Part shown: piece after piece, positions 21,735-32,061 of the stretch
How the letters are laid out: each line of letters starts with the position of its first letter
How positions within the stretch are numbered: position 1 is the stretch's first letter
Source: Prionace glauca
Taxonomy: Eukaryota; Chordata; Chondrichthyes; Carcharhiniformes; Carcharhinidae
Length of the DNA stretch: 64,000 nt
NCBI GenBank assembly: GCA_037974335.1
Contig: CM075760.1
Span: 41,296,103 to 41,360,102 of the forward strand
Reading direction: 5' to 3'
Translations under genes and position numbers: made by a program
The notes under the pieces: generated by a model
Databases searched by the model: none
The model's input: only the letters and a program-made list of their open reading frames with translations
Told to the model about the DNA's origin: nothing

Positions 21735-22162
21735 CCACCTTTTGGCCTGGACTTGCAAAATCCTAGTAAGTGTCCAGGCTTGAGACAATTCACACTGCTT
21801 TAACCTGTCCTTATCCCCCTCTCCACTTAATCTCACAGTTGCTGCTTCTGAGTGAAAACTGCCTCTTCTTCACTGGAGGTAGGAAAGTTACTGCTGAATT
21901 CAATGAAAGTGTTTTCTTGTCACTGAGCTCAAGATTTTGACCCAGATCTGCGAGGTATTTGTGTCAGTAGAAGGAATAAAGTTTTCCCTATTAACAGTCA
22001 GATTTTAACATCAGCATTTTATATCATCTGCGCTTTGTAGCCTATTGCTCTCTCTCTTTTTTGTTCTTTTCATGTGACATTTCCAATTCAGACGTTAAAG
22101 AGGATATTGATTCCGAGAGAAGTGGAAGTAACACAGGATTGTTGTACAACAATAAATCTACT
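21735..22162. repeat. tRNA-Glu upstream module (3' side), copy 1
   Basis: No gene. From about 22,010 it matches 26,390-26,570 and 29,410-29,589 (words ATGTGACATTTCCAATTCAGA and ACACAGGATTGTTGTACA), each copy leading into a tRNA-Glu on the - strand. Confidence 0.75.
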
Positions 22163-22234
22163 TTCCCTAACCGGGAATCGAACCCGGGCCGCAGCGGTGA
22201 GAGCGCCGAATCCTAACCACTAGACCACCAGGGA
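22163..22234 (-). tRNA. tRNA-Glu (CTC)
   Basis: On the - strand: acceptor TCCCTGG/TTAGGGA, D arm GTCTAGTGGTTAGGAT, anticodon arm CGGCG-CTCTCAC-CGCTG (anticodon CTC) and T arm CGGG-TTCGATT-CCCG. All stems form, with G-T wobbles in the acceptor and anticodon stems. Likely functional. Confidence 0.92.
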
Positions 22235-22744
22235 AGCTGATACAATTTTTTTTTAAAGATGAACTTATCCATGAACCAATTGCTATTTATTTTACTTCAG
22301 ACTGTTTAATTCACCAAATACAAGTTTATCCTACACATTGCTGTGTTTAGATCACACACAAGTGACAGTTTGAGCCAATGAAAGCAGTGATTCCTGTTAG
22401 CTGGAACAGGAAATGGACAGTGAGGTGAAATGGCCCCGCAAGCTGCTCATGTGGCGCTTTCAATTTCCAAATCCCACCAAACCCATCACTGTGGTTCCTG
22501 TGAAACTTGGAAGGTAACACACAGCAGATTTTCAACACGGAGGGTAACGGGAACAAGTCATTTACCAAACTGGGAAGCAGGGAAAGCCAAAGGATGATAC
22601 ACGGCATTGAGAGGAGATGGAGTTTACAGATAACAGTACAAAGAAACACAGATATCTTATCTTCCTGATCCAGTTACTGATTACAGGAATGTACACAGTG
22701 AGAATTATCCACTGTCACATTCTCCTTCCAGCCTTGAGCTCGGA

Positions 22745-23190
22745 GTTAAGTTTTGAAGTGTTTGAATTCTTTCTCCAGTAATTCAGGGTTTTGTTGAGAC
22801 CACATTTGGAACAGTCTGTGCAGTTTGGATCCCCGCATTTTGGACAGAATGAAAGCAAAACCTGAGGATGCTGGAATCTGAATCAAAAACAGAAAATGCT
22901 GGAAAATCTCAACAGCTTTAATGGGAAACAATAGGTAGCACTGAAAAACTGAAACATTATTTCTCCTGATCCGGGAATCTGAAACACGGGGGCACAATCT
23001 CAGGATAAGGTGCTGATGATTGAGGGCTGAGATGAGGAGAAATTGCTTCACTCAAAGGCTGGTGAATCTTGGGAAGTCTCTACTCCAGAGGGTTCTGATG
23101 CTCCATCATTGAACACATTTCAGTTTGGGTTAGACAGATTTATGATCATTCCAGGAATGAATGGAAACAAGGATATGGAATTGGAACAAA
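22745..23190 (+). mobile_element. Old CR1-like LINE 3' end with nested repeat
   Basis: The LINE words TTCAGGGTTTTGTTGAGACC, GTGCAGTTTGGATCCCC and TTGAACACATTTCAGTTTGGG are present. A second repeat (GATGCTGGAATCTGAATC, AGAAAATGCTGGAAAATCTC) sits inside at about 22,846-22,935. A diverged copy of the 3' half is at 29,725. Confidence 0.65.
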
Positions 23191-23224
23191 TGCTCAGCCA
23201 CATGTTCATGTTTCGATTGCACTT

Positions 23225-23427
23225 TTTTCAAAATTTAGTGGTGTAATGGAACATATAATGTTTTATGTGATGTGTTAGAAATCAATCGTCATTAAATAAT
23301 GTTGGTAACACCAGATAACAGTACAGCCGGGAACAATTGACAGCTATTTTGTATTGGCACCAACGGACCCATTGCCAACAGGCAACTGTTTGCTGTGAAT
23401 GCTGATGGTGAGAAAATAGTAAAATTC
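23225..23427. repeat. tRNA-Asn module flank, copy 1
   Basis: Matches 30,005-30,191 and partly 31,955-32,008 (AATAATGTTGGTAACACCAG, CCATTGCCAACAGGCAACTG). The other flank, 23,503-23,710, matches 32,083-32,290 (CCTGTTCCAGAACTGCAG, GTTCCGTTGATCC). These are duplicated blocks around tRNA-Asn. Confidence 0.85.
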
Positions 23428-23502
23428 CGTCCCTGTGTGGTTTCAAACCATCAACCTTTACGGTTAACAGCCGAACGCGCTGACCAATTGCACCACAGAG
23501 AT
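23428..23502 (-). tRNA. tRNA-Asn (GTT), degenerate
   Basis: It follows the Asn pattern: CGTTCGGCTGTTAACCG with anticodon GTT and the B-box-like GGTTTGAAACC. The D arm, anticodon stem and T arm carry changes relative to the clean copy at 32,009, and the first acceptor base is changed. Probable pseudogene or weakly expressed copy. Confidence 0.7.
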
Positions 23503-23710
23503 AGTCGGTATTAAGTAAATTCTAAACTAGTGTGTCAGTGATCACAATTCTATTTCTGAAAACCTGTTCCAGAACTGCAGTATGACGGCACTGTTTACAA
23601 TTCTATACAAGTCTCTTTAGTTCCGTTGATCCCGCAGCACTGCTGTAGTGTATTGGTTATTCCCTTTCTCCTATGAACGGGAAGGTAAAATAAATCCACG
23701 TCTCTTACCA

Positions 23711-24244
23711 CAGAGAGGAATTCAACGGGAGGCAAAGGGAACTGATCAGCATTTTTATTACGGGATTGAAACATTCAGGCACATAAATTCTGTCCGTTTA
23801 AGGAAAGTCCAGTAGATCCGCACTGAGTCTCGATTCCCTCATCTGTCTGATTGGTTTCTCCTGTTTCTTAGTGATGAAAAACGATTTTAAAATATATTCT
23901 TCCGTGAAATGTGTGCCATTTCCTCTAGTTCACTTACAGTATCACTTGTCTTTTTGAGCACATACTACTATCAGATATTTCAGACGGTGATTAACCATAT
24001 TAATCTGCACCTAGAAACCCATTAAATCTGTTGTAGACTGAATAAGATGCGGATAAATGCTCGGTGTCAAAATCGACTTCCCTGTCTTTTCGTCAAAATA
24101 ACGTGTTTATAATTTCACAGAAAATATTTGAGGGTGATATCCGATCAAAGATAACATGTGTTTAACATCGAAGTTCGGTTCATGTTGAGCAACAAACTGA
24201 AATCAAACAGTTTTCCCTTCCACCACACGAGAAAGCTTAATAAT
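23711..24244. repeat. tRNA-Val module flank, copy 1
   Basis: No gene. From about 23,860 it matches 28,640-28,890 and, more weakly, 34,440-34,560 (words GGTGATTAACCATATTA, AACCCATTAAATC, GATGCGGATA, GTGTCAAAATCGA). It leads to a tRNA-Val on the - strand in the first two copies only. Confidence 0.8.
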
Positions 24245-24317
24245 TGTTTCTGCCTGGTTTCGAACCGGGGACTTTCTGTCTGTTAAATGAACGTGATAAC
24301 CACTACACTACAGAAAC
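24245..24317 (-). tRNA. tRNA-Val (AAC), degenerate
   Basis: Acceptor GTTTCTG/CAGAAAC is perfect and the D arm GTGTAGTGGTTATCAC is normal. The anticodon stem (TTCAT/ACAGA) has two mismatches around anticodon AAC, and the T stem has one. Likely a decaying copy. Confidence 0.7.
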
Positions 24318-24479
24318 AGCTGGCAGTGCACTATAGCGAATCTGCGTATCTGCAGTGTTCAACTAGGCCATGTTGCTGCAGGTTCCGATGGTTAGACTGA
24401 GAACCCATGTCACTGAATTCAGGGAGATAACCGTTATTTCAATCTGATTGTACAACTTATCCCAACCTCAAAACTTTCA

Positions 24480-24570
24480 TCTGGCAAATATCTAAGGGAG
24501 CAATGATTTCTACCCATTCATTAATGCATCATTTTCATCTTTCTTCGAATAATCCCAATCAATTGTCTTC
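24480..24570. repeat. tRNA-Glu module start, orphan copy
   Basis: ATATCTAAGGGAGCAATG, TTCTACCCATTCATTAATGC and ATTTTCATCTTTCTTC match 26,315-26,390 and 29,340-29,415 closely, but here no tRNA-Glu follows. Confidence 0.8.
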
Positions 24571-24720
24571 AGTGATAAAAGCAAATTACTGCGGATGGGA
24601 AAAGAGGAAATGCTCCAAAATCTCCCAATGTCTGACAGCACTTGTAAGGAGTGAAAAGGGCGGACGTTTCGAGTCCAGATGACACTTTATCAAACGGAGT
24701 TACTCCGATCGAGAAGACAG
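24571..24720 (+). repeat. Interspersed repeat of unknown class
   Basis: GCAAATTACTGCGGATGGGA, GGAAATGCTCCAAAATCTCCC, ATGTCTGACAGCAC and TTTCGAGTCCAGATGACAC. Related pieces are at 22,846-22,935 and 41,885-41,975. It is a dispersed shark repeat; I cannot assign it to SINE or DNA transposon. Confidence 0.55.
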
Positions 24721-24954
24721 ACAGGAACACAGGCTGAATGGCTGTTTGTCGATATAAGCTGCAGAATTGCCAACATTGAGACTGCAATCCCTGCCCAGAA
24801 GATGGATGGGGAATTTCTAACTGAGCTTCAAATCCTGTCATTTTCACCTCCCGTCATTTCTCATCGAAACTTATTTTTGTTCAAAATTATTGGAAATAAA
24901 GCAATGGATACAGAGATGGTCAATTCATTACAAATCTCTCACATCAGCATCAAT

Positions 24955-25013
24955 GAGGGTCCAGTGATCAGGATCGACGCCGTGACGCGGTTTCGATTCC
25001 CAGTCACGGAGTG
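24955..25013 (+). pseudogene. Decayed tRNA fragment (Glu- or Asp-like)
   Basis: GGTCCAGTGATCAGGATCGAC resembles the tRNA-Glu D arm and GGTTTCGATTCCCAGTCACGGA a T arm with acceptor. The anticodon arm is shortened. It is on the + strand, opposite to the other Glu copies. Confidence 0.45.
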
Positions 25014-25363
25014 AATCATTTTTTGTTCAATTCTTCATTTAATGAAAACACGCCCGACAGCGTCTGTGAAGGGAACAACATCTAAATCTTCCAGCTGGAT
25101 GAACTGGCATCGGAGCTGGAGAAGTCAGCGATGTAACACTAACGATAAACTCTGAAGAACATACATGTCAGATACACAACATACATGTCAAATACACACA
25201 CAGCACACGTGTCAAATCATGTCACTTTCAAGTTGCGGCTTTTAACTTTCTGCTCTCCACCTCAGACATTTCCACATTCATCAAAAATCCCCCACCTCAA
25301 ACCCCATCCTGCTCCTCAATCCACTGATAATGCTATTCGTACCGCAAGGTGGCGATAGCATTT

Positions 25364-25436
25364 GGCTCCGTAGCTCAGTGGTTAGAGCACTGGTCTAGTA
25401 AACCAGGGGTCGCGAGTTCAATTCTCGCTGGAGCCT
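25364..25436 (+). tRNA. tRNA-Thr (AGT)
   Basis: The same body as the copy at 17,589 with acceptor GGCTCCG/TGGAGCC, D arm GCTCAGTGGTTAGAGC, anticodon arm CTGGT-CTAGTAA-ACCAG (anticodon AGT) and T arm GCGAG-TTCAATT-CTCGC. All stems form. Likely functional. Confidence 0.95.
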
Positions 25437-25649
25437 CCACACAAAGTTTAGTTACAATAAACCGTAGGAAAAAGGCAGGTAGAGTGGGAGGTGGAACAGA
25501 GTGCTCTTCTAAGTATAGGGGCAGATCGGGTGCAACTTTGGAAAGTAAACCGATTTTCTTCTTCGTGAAAAAATATAGAATGACCAGAACATATTTGAGG
25601 AGCTGAAAAATATAAATGTTGATATTAAGAATAGAATAGATGTATTTAC

Positions 25650-26290
25650 ACAAGGAATACACATGTAGGTGCAGCAGTTAATTGGAAGGAAATTACATTT
25701 TGTTCTTGCTGGCGGCAGACAGGAGTTTAAAAATAACGAGGTTTTTCTCCTGTTACACAGGGTTTTGTTGAAGTCAGGTTGAATATTCTGCACAGATGTG
25801 ACAGTCACATTTAAAAATGTTTATGCTTTGCATTAGAAACGGTAAGGAGAAGGTTCACCAGATTGCTCCCTGGGGTCAGTGAGTTGTCCTATGATGAAAT
25901 TGTCTGTAGTTTAGAAGAATATGAGGTGATCTCTTTGAACCTACACAGTTCTGATTCGGTTTGATGGAAGAAGGCTGAGAGATTTTCTTTTTTCTGCTGT
26001 TCGGGAATCTGACCCAATGCGGCACAGATTATCATTTAGGGCTAAGATAAGCAGAAATTGCTTCACTCAAAGGGTGAGAATCTTTGGCATTCTCTGTACC
26101 TGACAGTGATGTATGTCCCATCATCAAGCACATATAAAGTTGGGATAAACAGGTTTCTGATTTCTTGGAGAATTCAGGGATATGGGGAGTTGCTGGAAAA
26201 ACTAAGTTATATCCAAAGATCAGCCATGATGATATTGAATGGTGGAAATCTCGATGGGCCGAGTGGTCTGCTCCTCCTCTTATGATTCAT
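25650..26290 (+). mobile_element. Old CR1-like LINE 3' end
   Basis: The CR1 order is visible: CAGGGTTTTGTTGAAGTCAGG, AAGGAGAAGGTTCACCAG, ATGAGGTGATCTCTTTGAAC, ATTCAGGGATATGGGGAG and tail GATGGGCCGAGTGGTCTGC. Reading frames are lost. Confidence 0.75.
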
Positions 26291-26309
26291 GTTAGAATAA
26301 AAACATTTA

Positions 26310-26570
26310 AAAGCGTTTGTCTCGCAAATATCTAAGGGAGCAATGATTTCTACCCATTCATTAATGCATCATTTTCATCTTTCTTCCAAAAATCATCCGC
26401 ATTTTGTCTCATCAGTGCTTTGTATCCTGTCACTCCCTTTTTCCTTTGTTCTTTAAATGTAACATTTCCAATTCAGATACTAAAGAGGAAATCTCCCTGA
26501 TAGTGACTCCAACAGAACTGGTGCAGACCGGGAAGTAACACAGGATTGTTGTACAGCAATAAATCTACAT
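26310..26570. repeat. tRNA-Glu module, copy 2
   Basis: Near-copy of 29,335-29,589, with both the TCTCGCAAATATCTAAGGGA start and the GGTGCAGACCGGGAAGTAAC end. Confidence 0.85.
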
Positions 26571-26634
26571 TCTCTGACCGGGAATCGAACCCGGGCAGCG
26601 GCGGTGAGAGCACCGAATCCTAACCACCAGGGAA
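26571..26634 (-). pseudogene. tRNA-Glu (CTC) pseudogene, D arm deleted
   Basis: The T arm, anticodon arm (CGGTG-CTCTCAC-CGCCG) and acceptor are readable, but eight bases of the D region (around TCTAGTGG) are missing. This is a broken copy of the 22,163 / 29,590 type. Confidence 0.85.
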
Positions 26635-26774
26635 GTTGATGACTACACGATAAAGTATTATATTATCCATGAGCCAACTGCCTTTTGTTTTGTTTCTGTC
26701 TTTTTATTCACCAAATACAAGTTTCTCCGTCACGTTGTCATATTTATTTCACAGACAAGTGATATAAACTTGTG

Positions 26775-26816
26775 GCCACAGTGCAGAATCCAAACCACTG
26801 ATCCAACAGGGAAGCT
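26775..26816 (-). pseudogene. tRNA-Glu fragment
   Basis: GAATCCAAACCACTGATCCA followed by ACAGGGAAG corresponds to the 5' half of tRNA-Glu read in reverse, with several changes and no T arm. Confidence 0.5.
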
Positions 26817-27439
26817 GACAGTGGCTTCCCCAATCAGCGGATCATCCTCATTTTAGCCTTTCTCTTCCTTCTCTTCCGTCACACAATAGGCAGGTTTCTC
26901 ATTATAAAAACGCATTCTGCTTATTTCCACACTTGACACCTGTCATCGAGCCCATGGTGGTGAAAACGATGACTTTGCATCATTGGAACACCCGGGTTCC
27001 GCAATCACCAGCTCAGTGTTACCTTGTCCATCATTCCTTGTGTCAAATAAAACATCCTCCAACCTTACATTCTGCCGCTTTTAAGGACTGACCCCTGATT
27101 TCACAATTAGAGAATGCAGGGTGAACCCATCAGACTAATTAAAATTTACAAAAATATGAAGAATAGAACTTTTCCCTCAGTATTCAATAAAAAGGATTCG
27201 GAAAAAAAAATCTGCCCAGTTTCATTCCATGGGATTCGGACGGGATAACTATTGTAGAATTATTGCTGCAATTGGCTGAACACTTCCCTGGTGTTGAAAA
27301 TGGTAACATTTTGCAGGTGTTAGGTTTTGGTGCAAGTGGTCTGGCGTGGAAATTAAAGTAACAAAAGGATCATGGACAAAGCAGGTTGTAAAACCCGCTG
27401 TAATCTGTAGGTCTGGTGGTTAGAGTTTGAAGCTTTCAC
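26817..27439. other. No intact gene; possible tRNA relic at its end
   Basis: Unique-looking DNA. At about 27,409-27,450 GGTCTGGTGGTTAGAGT...CTTTCACTGCTG faintly recalls a + strand tRNA-Glu (TTC) but lacks an acceptor and T arm. Confidence 0.4.
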
Positions 27440-27825
27440 TGCTGTTTTGATTGCAAGCCAGGAAATGAAGATTTATTGCTCTCCTCCAATCAGTGACAAT
27501 AAATTTCAGTTATTTCCCTGCAGAACGCTCAAATCTCAGCCTCGCCGTGTGTTCTGTCATTTCTCAAATGAAAACCCTGAGCCAGTTCAACAGGAAGACA
27601 TATTGTCCTTTCTGGGGTCCAGACGAGGTTAAGGACAGTTTAAATGGAGCCGGATCCTCACTGCAGCTCATTGTGTCTCTGACTGGAGATGATTTTTGTT
27701 TGCTGCACATTTCAGGATCATCTGATTCGGATACGATTTCCTCATGGCCTATCCCAGCTCCACGGATTCTGTTCTATGTCAGTATTAATGCAATGAAAAT
27801 ACATGATTATGACACTTTGCTGTGT
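27440..27825 (+). repeat. tRNA-Leu upstream module, copy 2
   Basis: Closest match to 20,465-20,858 over the full length; the pair includes TGGAGATGATTTTTGTTTGCTG. Confidence 0.88.
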
Positions 27826-27907
27826 GGTAGCGTGGCCGAGCGGTCTAAGGCGCTGGATTTAGGCTCCAGTCTCTATCGAGGCGTGGGTTCGAATCCCACC
27901 GCTGCCA
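27826..27907 (+). tRNA. tRNA-Leu (TAG)
   Basis: Class II tRNA with acceptor GGTAGCG/CGCTGCC, D arm GGCCGAGCGGTCTAAGGC, anticodon arm CTGGA-TTTAGGC-TCCAG (anticodon TAG), variable arm GTCTCTATCGAGGC and T arm GTGGG-TTCGAAT-CCCAC. All stems form, and a TTTTT terminator-like run follows within 20 bp. Likely functional. Confidence 0.96.
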
Positions 27908-27954
27908 GAGTTAGAGTACGTTTTTGACCTTGGAGCTGAAATCCAACAGCTCTG

Positions 27955-28231
27955 GTTGGATGCAGGAGTGTGTGCGGTGCCGTTTTTGACAGATGTCCCT
28001 GTAAGAACAGAATATTGCATTTGACTCATCAATCGTCAGCTCCGATGCGACACACCAAAAAAAATCACGCACCGACCTCCTCTGGGACTCCTCAGTGTTC
28101 TTCCTCCCCCAGTCAGTCCCCAGAGTTCAGAAGCTGTGGCATCTTCTTCAGTGTACAATCGATGGAGGCGAATATCACGCGAAGGCCATTTCCACACCCC
28201 CACTGCTGAGCTTCAAAAAACAGAGCAAAAA
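27955..28231 (+). mobile_element. Penelope-like element remnant, co-duplicated with tRNA-Leu
   Basis: Matches 20,965-21,240 (TTGCATTTGACTCATCAATCG, CCGACCTCCTC, CGATGGAGGCGAATATCACG, CGAAGGCCATTTCCACACCC). It lies in the same place after tRNA-Leu as the first copy, so the insertion preceded the segment duplication. Confidence 0.75.
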
Positions 28232-28461
28232 GGAAATTGAGAAGCGACGAGCTTAAGGACAGTTTAAATGATGCTGTCCCTTCAGTGCCGCTCATTGTGT
28301 TTCTGACTGGAAATGATTTCTGTTTGTTACACAGTTCAGGCTTATCTGGTACAGGGAAAGATCTGACTCAATCCTCCCGATGGTCTTCCCCAACTGCATT
28401 GCTTTATACGAATTTCAGTAACATTTCCATTAAATAATATGATTATGATACATCCTAATGT
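28232..28461 (+). repeat. tRNA-Leu upstream module, copy 3 (shortened)
   Basis: Starts at GCGACGAGCTTAAGGACAG and follows the other two copies to the tRNA, with more divergence. Confidence 0.8.
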
Positions 28462-28543
28462 AGTAGTGTGGCCGAGCAGTCAAAGGCGCTGGATTAAGAC
28501 TCCAGTCTCTGTGGAGGTGTGGGTTCCCATCCCACCGCTGGTA
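28462..28543 (+). tRNA. tRNA-Leu (AAG), degenerate
   Basis: Anticodon arm CTGGA-TTAAGAC-TCCAG gives anticodon AAG, and the T stem GTGGG/CCCAC pairs. The acceptor is weak (G2-G71 mismatch, several wobbles), the D arm is GGCCGAGCAGTCAAAGGC, and the T loop reads TTCCCAT instead of TTCGAAT, which damages the B box. Probable pseudogene. Confidence 0.72.
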
Positions 28544-28897
28544 AAATGGGTTTGAGTTTTGGTCCTTCCTGCTGTAGCCTCACAGCTCAGATTGAAAACA
28601 GGAGTGTGTGTAGTGTCCTTTTCGTCATGTGATTTTTCTGCGAAATGTGTGTCATTTCCTCTGTATAACTCGTATCTGTCTTTCTAAGCACAGACTACTA
28701 TCGAACAGTGATCAGATGGTGATTAACCATATTAGTCAGCACCTATAAACCCATTAAATTCTTTGTTGACTGAATGAGATGCGGATATGTGCTCGATGTC
28801 AAAATCGAACTTCCCTGTCAGTACGTAAAATAGGTTCTTATTTCACGGAAAGTATTTGAGGGCAATGATAACAGGCCTCTAACATCGAGGTTCAGGT
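28544..28897. repeat. tRNA-Val module flank, copy 2
   Basis: No gene. From about 28,640 it matches 23,880-24,180. Confidence 0.75.
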
Positions 28898-29065
28898 AAT
28901 GAACATAAGAAATAGGAGCAGGAGTAGGCCAACTAGCCCTTCGAGCCTGGCCCGCCATTCAATAAGATCATGGCTGATCTGTCGTGGCTCAGTTCCACAT
29001 TCCCGCCCTCTCCCCATAACCCTTAATCCCCTCTCTCATCAAAAACCCATCAACCCGCGTCTTTT
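28898..29065 (-). mobile_element. CR1-like LINE 3' tail fragment
   Basis: Nearly identical to the end of the LINE at 9165 (AAATAGGAGCAGGAGTAGGCC, ATTCAATAAGATCATGGCTG). It is only about 165 bp long and was inserted into the Val module, since the 23.9-kb copy lacks it. Confidence 0.85.
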
Positions 29066-29096
29066 TCCCTTCCCCGGCATGAGAAAGCTTAATGAA

Positions 29097-29169
29097 TGTT
29101 TTTGCCCGGTTTCGAACGGGGGACCTTTCGAGTGTTAGGCGAATGTGATAACCACTACACTACAGAAAC
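29097..29169 (-). tRNA. tRNA-Val (AAC)
   Basis: D arm GTGTAGTGGTTATCAC and anticodon arm TTCGC-CTAACAC-TCGAA with anticodon AAC (C30-C40 the only mismatch there). The acceptor GTTTCTG/CAAAAAC has one mismatch and the T stem (CCCCG/CCGGG) one. Better kept than the copy at 24,245; it may still be active. Confidence 0.78.
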
Positions 29170-29334
29170 AACTGGAAAACTAATGGAGCAAATCAGCCTG
29201 TCTGCAATGTTCAACTGCGCTGTGTTGCTGCAGGTTCCGATGGTCAGACTGAGAACCCATGTCACTGAATTCAGGAAGATAACCCTTACTTTCTATCTGA
29301 TTGTACATCTTATCCCCAACACCAATATTTAAAA

Positions 29335-29589
29335 GCGTTCGTCTCGCAAATATCTAAGGGATCAATGATTTCTATCCATTCATTAATGCATCATTTTCAT
29401 CTTTCTTCCAATAATCTCAGCATTTGTACCATCAGCGCTTTGTAACCTGTCGCTCCTTTTTTTCTCTGTTCTTTAAATGTGACATTTCCAATTCAGATAC
29501 GAAAGAGGAAATCTCCCTGATACAGATTCCAACAGAACTGGTGCAGACCGGGAAGTAACACAGGATTGTTGTACAGCAATAAATCTACA
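29335..29589. repeat. tRNA-Glu module, copy 3
   Basis: See the copy at 26,310; the two agree over nearly their whole length. Confidence 0.88.
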
Positions 29590-29661
29590 TTCCCTGACCG
29601 GGAATCGAACCCGGGCCGTGGCGGTAAAAGCGCCGAATCCTAACCACTAGACCACCAGGGA
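29590..29661 (-). tRNA. tRNA-Glu body with TTT anticodon
   Basis: The acceptor (TCCCTGG/TCAGGGA), D arm, anticodon stem and T arm are those of tRNA-Glu and pair well. The anticodon loop reads CTTTTAC, so the anticodon is TTT (reads Lys AAA) in place of TTC or CTC. Compared with Glu-TTC this needs one change at position 36. It is otherwise cleaner than most copies here. Whether it is charged with Glu, Lys or not expressed cannot be seen. Confidence 0.8.
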
Positions 29662-29724
29662 AACTGGCTAGCTTCAAACTATTACTTCATCCATGAGTCA
29701 CCTACCTTTAGTTTTATTTCGACA

Positions 29725-29940
29725 TAGACACAATCTCAGGATAAGGCGCTGATGATTTAGAACTGTGATGAGGAGAAAATGCTTTACTCAAAGGCTGGTG
29801 AATCTTGGGAATTCTCTACTCCAGAGGGTGTTGATGCTCCATCATTGAACACATTTCAGTTTGGGTTAGACAGATTTATGATCTATCCAGGAATGAATGG
29901 AAGCAGGGATGTGGAATTGGAACAAACGCTCAGCCAATAG
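29725..29940 (+). mobile_element. Old CR1-like LINE 3' fragment
   Basis: Copy of 22,985-23,200 (ATCTCAGGATAAGGCGCTGATG, TGGTGAATCTTGGGAATTC), part of the duplicated Asn module. A TA-rich simple repeat follows at 29,970-30,035. Confidence 0.75.
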
Positions 29941-30004
29941 CTCATTTTTCAGTTGTTTTTTTTTATGTTTAAAGGTATATATACACGATATATATACATG
30001 TAAT

Positions 30005-30191
30005 GGTGTACAGATATATATATATATAAAATGTTATATGTAATATGTTTGAATTCAATCATCATTAAATAATGTTGGTAATACCAGATAACAGGATCAA
30101 TTCACAGCTATTTTTTATTGGCACCCACGGATCCATTGCCAACAGGCAACTGTTTAACCGTGAATACTGATGATGAGGAAATAGTAAAATT
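30005..30191. repeat. tRNA-Asn module flank, copy 2
   Basis: Matches 23,245-23,427 with a short internal deletion. Confidence 0.85.
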
Positions 30192-30266
30192 CCGACTTTG
30201 GGTGGTCTCGAACCACCAACCTTTCCATTAATAGCCAAACGCGCTGACCAATTGCGCTACAGAGAC
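30192..30266 (-). tRNA. tRNA-Asn-like (ATT), degenerate
   Basis: D arm GCGCAATTGGTCAGCGC and T arm GGTGG-TTCGAGA-CCACC are intact, but the anticodon loop reads CTATTAA (anticodon ATT) and the anticodon stem carries mismatches. The 3' acceptor strand (CCAAAGTC-like) no longer matches GTCTCTG well. Probable pseudogene. Confidence 0.72.
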
Positions 30267-31699
30267 TAAGACAGCAGCTGAACCAGTTTGTGACCAATGA
30301 TCACGCAATCTGAAGCTTAATTTCATTATTCATGCACTGGGCTGTGCTTCGATAACGGCTACAATTAACCTTGTCTCATTTATGACTGTTCATGGCAGTG
30401 TTCACTACAATCACACATTTGGTGCAGTCTTGTACAGTAATGCACTAGGCCATGTCTCTTTATATACTGCGTTTGACTCATTTGAATCATTATTGCAATA
30501 GACTTTGCAACTGTTTACACTACATTACATGCCGCTTCATTTATTAATACATATAGACATGCCATGATAAATGCTACAAGTCATCGCCTCTGGACTATTA
30601 TTACTTAGTCAAGAGTTCACTTACGTTACATTAGGCTCCATCTCAGATATTATTGTGCTAGGCTCTATGTCATGCACTACTGAACACACCCGTGTATCAC
30701 TAATAAAGCAGACACTTTCTCACTAATTGTTTTTCTATAAAATGTGTCTAATAGATGGAATCGAACAAAGAGCGAGTGAGAAAAATAGATGGATATTAAC
30801 TAAAAAGTGCAGTATAATTGTGTGGATGAAATTATGTTATAGATCAAAGTAAGTTAGGGCTCGAATTGTGCTAAAGTCAAAAATTATAAGAAGGAACTAT
30901 ATTTACATATACACAGAACATATTATAGAGGCAGGGTTCGGCTGGATTTCTGAACGGACTAAGGAAAAAAATGAGCGCCGAGGAATGGAAAATCCAGCGA
31001 AAAAGAGGCATGTGTCCAATTATAATGAAATATTATTTGATAATGTCTGGATGATAAAATAGACAAATCTTTAAATCACTAAAATGTAAGGTTATTCAAT
31101 AATTAGCTGGTAATCGACATGTTCACTAGCCGGAAGGTAAATATGAATGCAAGTATTAAATTCACTATCCTTCGGCCAGATTTTCCTGTGAATGTTACTG
31201 ACAGAGATATTAATGCCATTGCTTTACTGATTGTTCCCTTTCCATGGAAACAGGGAAATAAATTTTCCTCAAATATCTCCTCAAACCTGCTGCACTAACC
31301 TTGTGATTAAAATGATACAACACCACCATCTGCTGGCAGAAAACAGCGACTGCAGGCTCTGATGCTTGTGAGTCTGCGAACCGGTTGCTGAAATATGAAT
31401 ATTGAACGATATTGTCCGAGATTGGAGTTTATAGAAGGATCTCGGCTGGCGTATTCGCCCTTTTTATAACCAGGCACCGCAGATAAATCGTGTTCTTCAT
31501 TTCCCATTGGGAGATCATGTCTGGAAATTGAAGTTGGGATTATGTGAGACTTCAAATTGTACATTCGATGCAGTTATCAGACGTAAATCAAATTCAGAAT
31601 CTTTCTGGGTAAACATTGCTGCCCTCTGCAATTCGTTTGTCAGACATTTTCACGGTTTAGTCTGAAAAAGGCACAAAGAATCAGACATTTACAGGGATA

Positions 31700-31748
<49 letters not shown>

Positions 31749-31954
31749 ATTGGAGCCTACAGAGATACAGGGGGGCATACACAGATTCAGGGACACATGT
31801 AGATGCAGGGGCACACTAGATTCAGACGCAGACATATAGAGATCCCGGTAACTCGAAAGATACAAGGGCACACACAGTATCAGAGGTATATACAATGTCT
31901 CAGCTTGTACACTGCCAAACTCTCTCTCGTAGTTCCAGACTTTTCAATGAGTTG
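30267..31954. other. AT-rich spacer in tRNA cluster, no gene seen
   Basis: No tRNA or coding signal. An (AC)n microsatellite lies at about 31,700-31,745. ACCACCATCTGCTGGCAG at 31,322-31,339 is a weak CTCF-like word. Confidence 0.55.
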
Positions 31955-32008
31955 ATGCAGGCAATTGTTTGCCCGTGAATGCTGATAGTGAGAAAAATAG
32001 CAAAAATC

Positions 32009-32025
32009 CGTCCCTGGGTGGTCTC

Positions 32026-32061
<36 letters not shown>

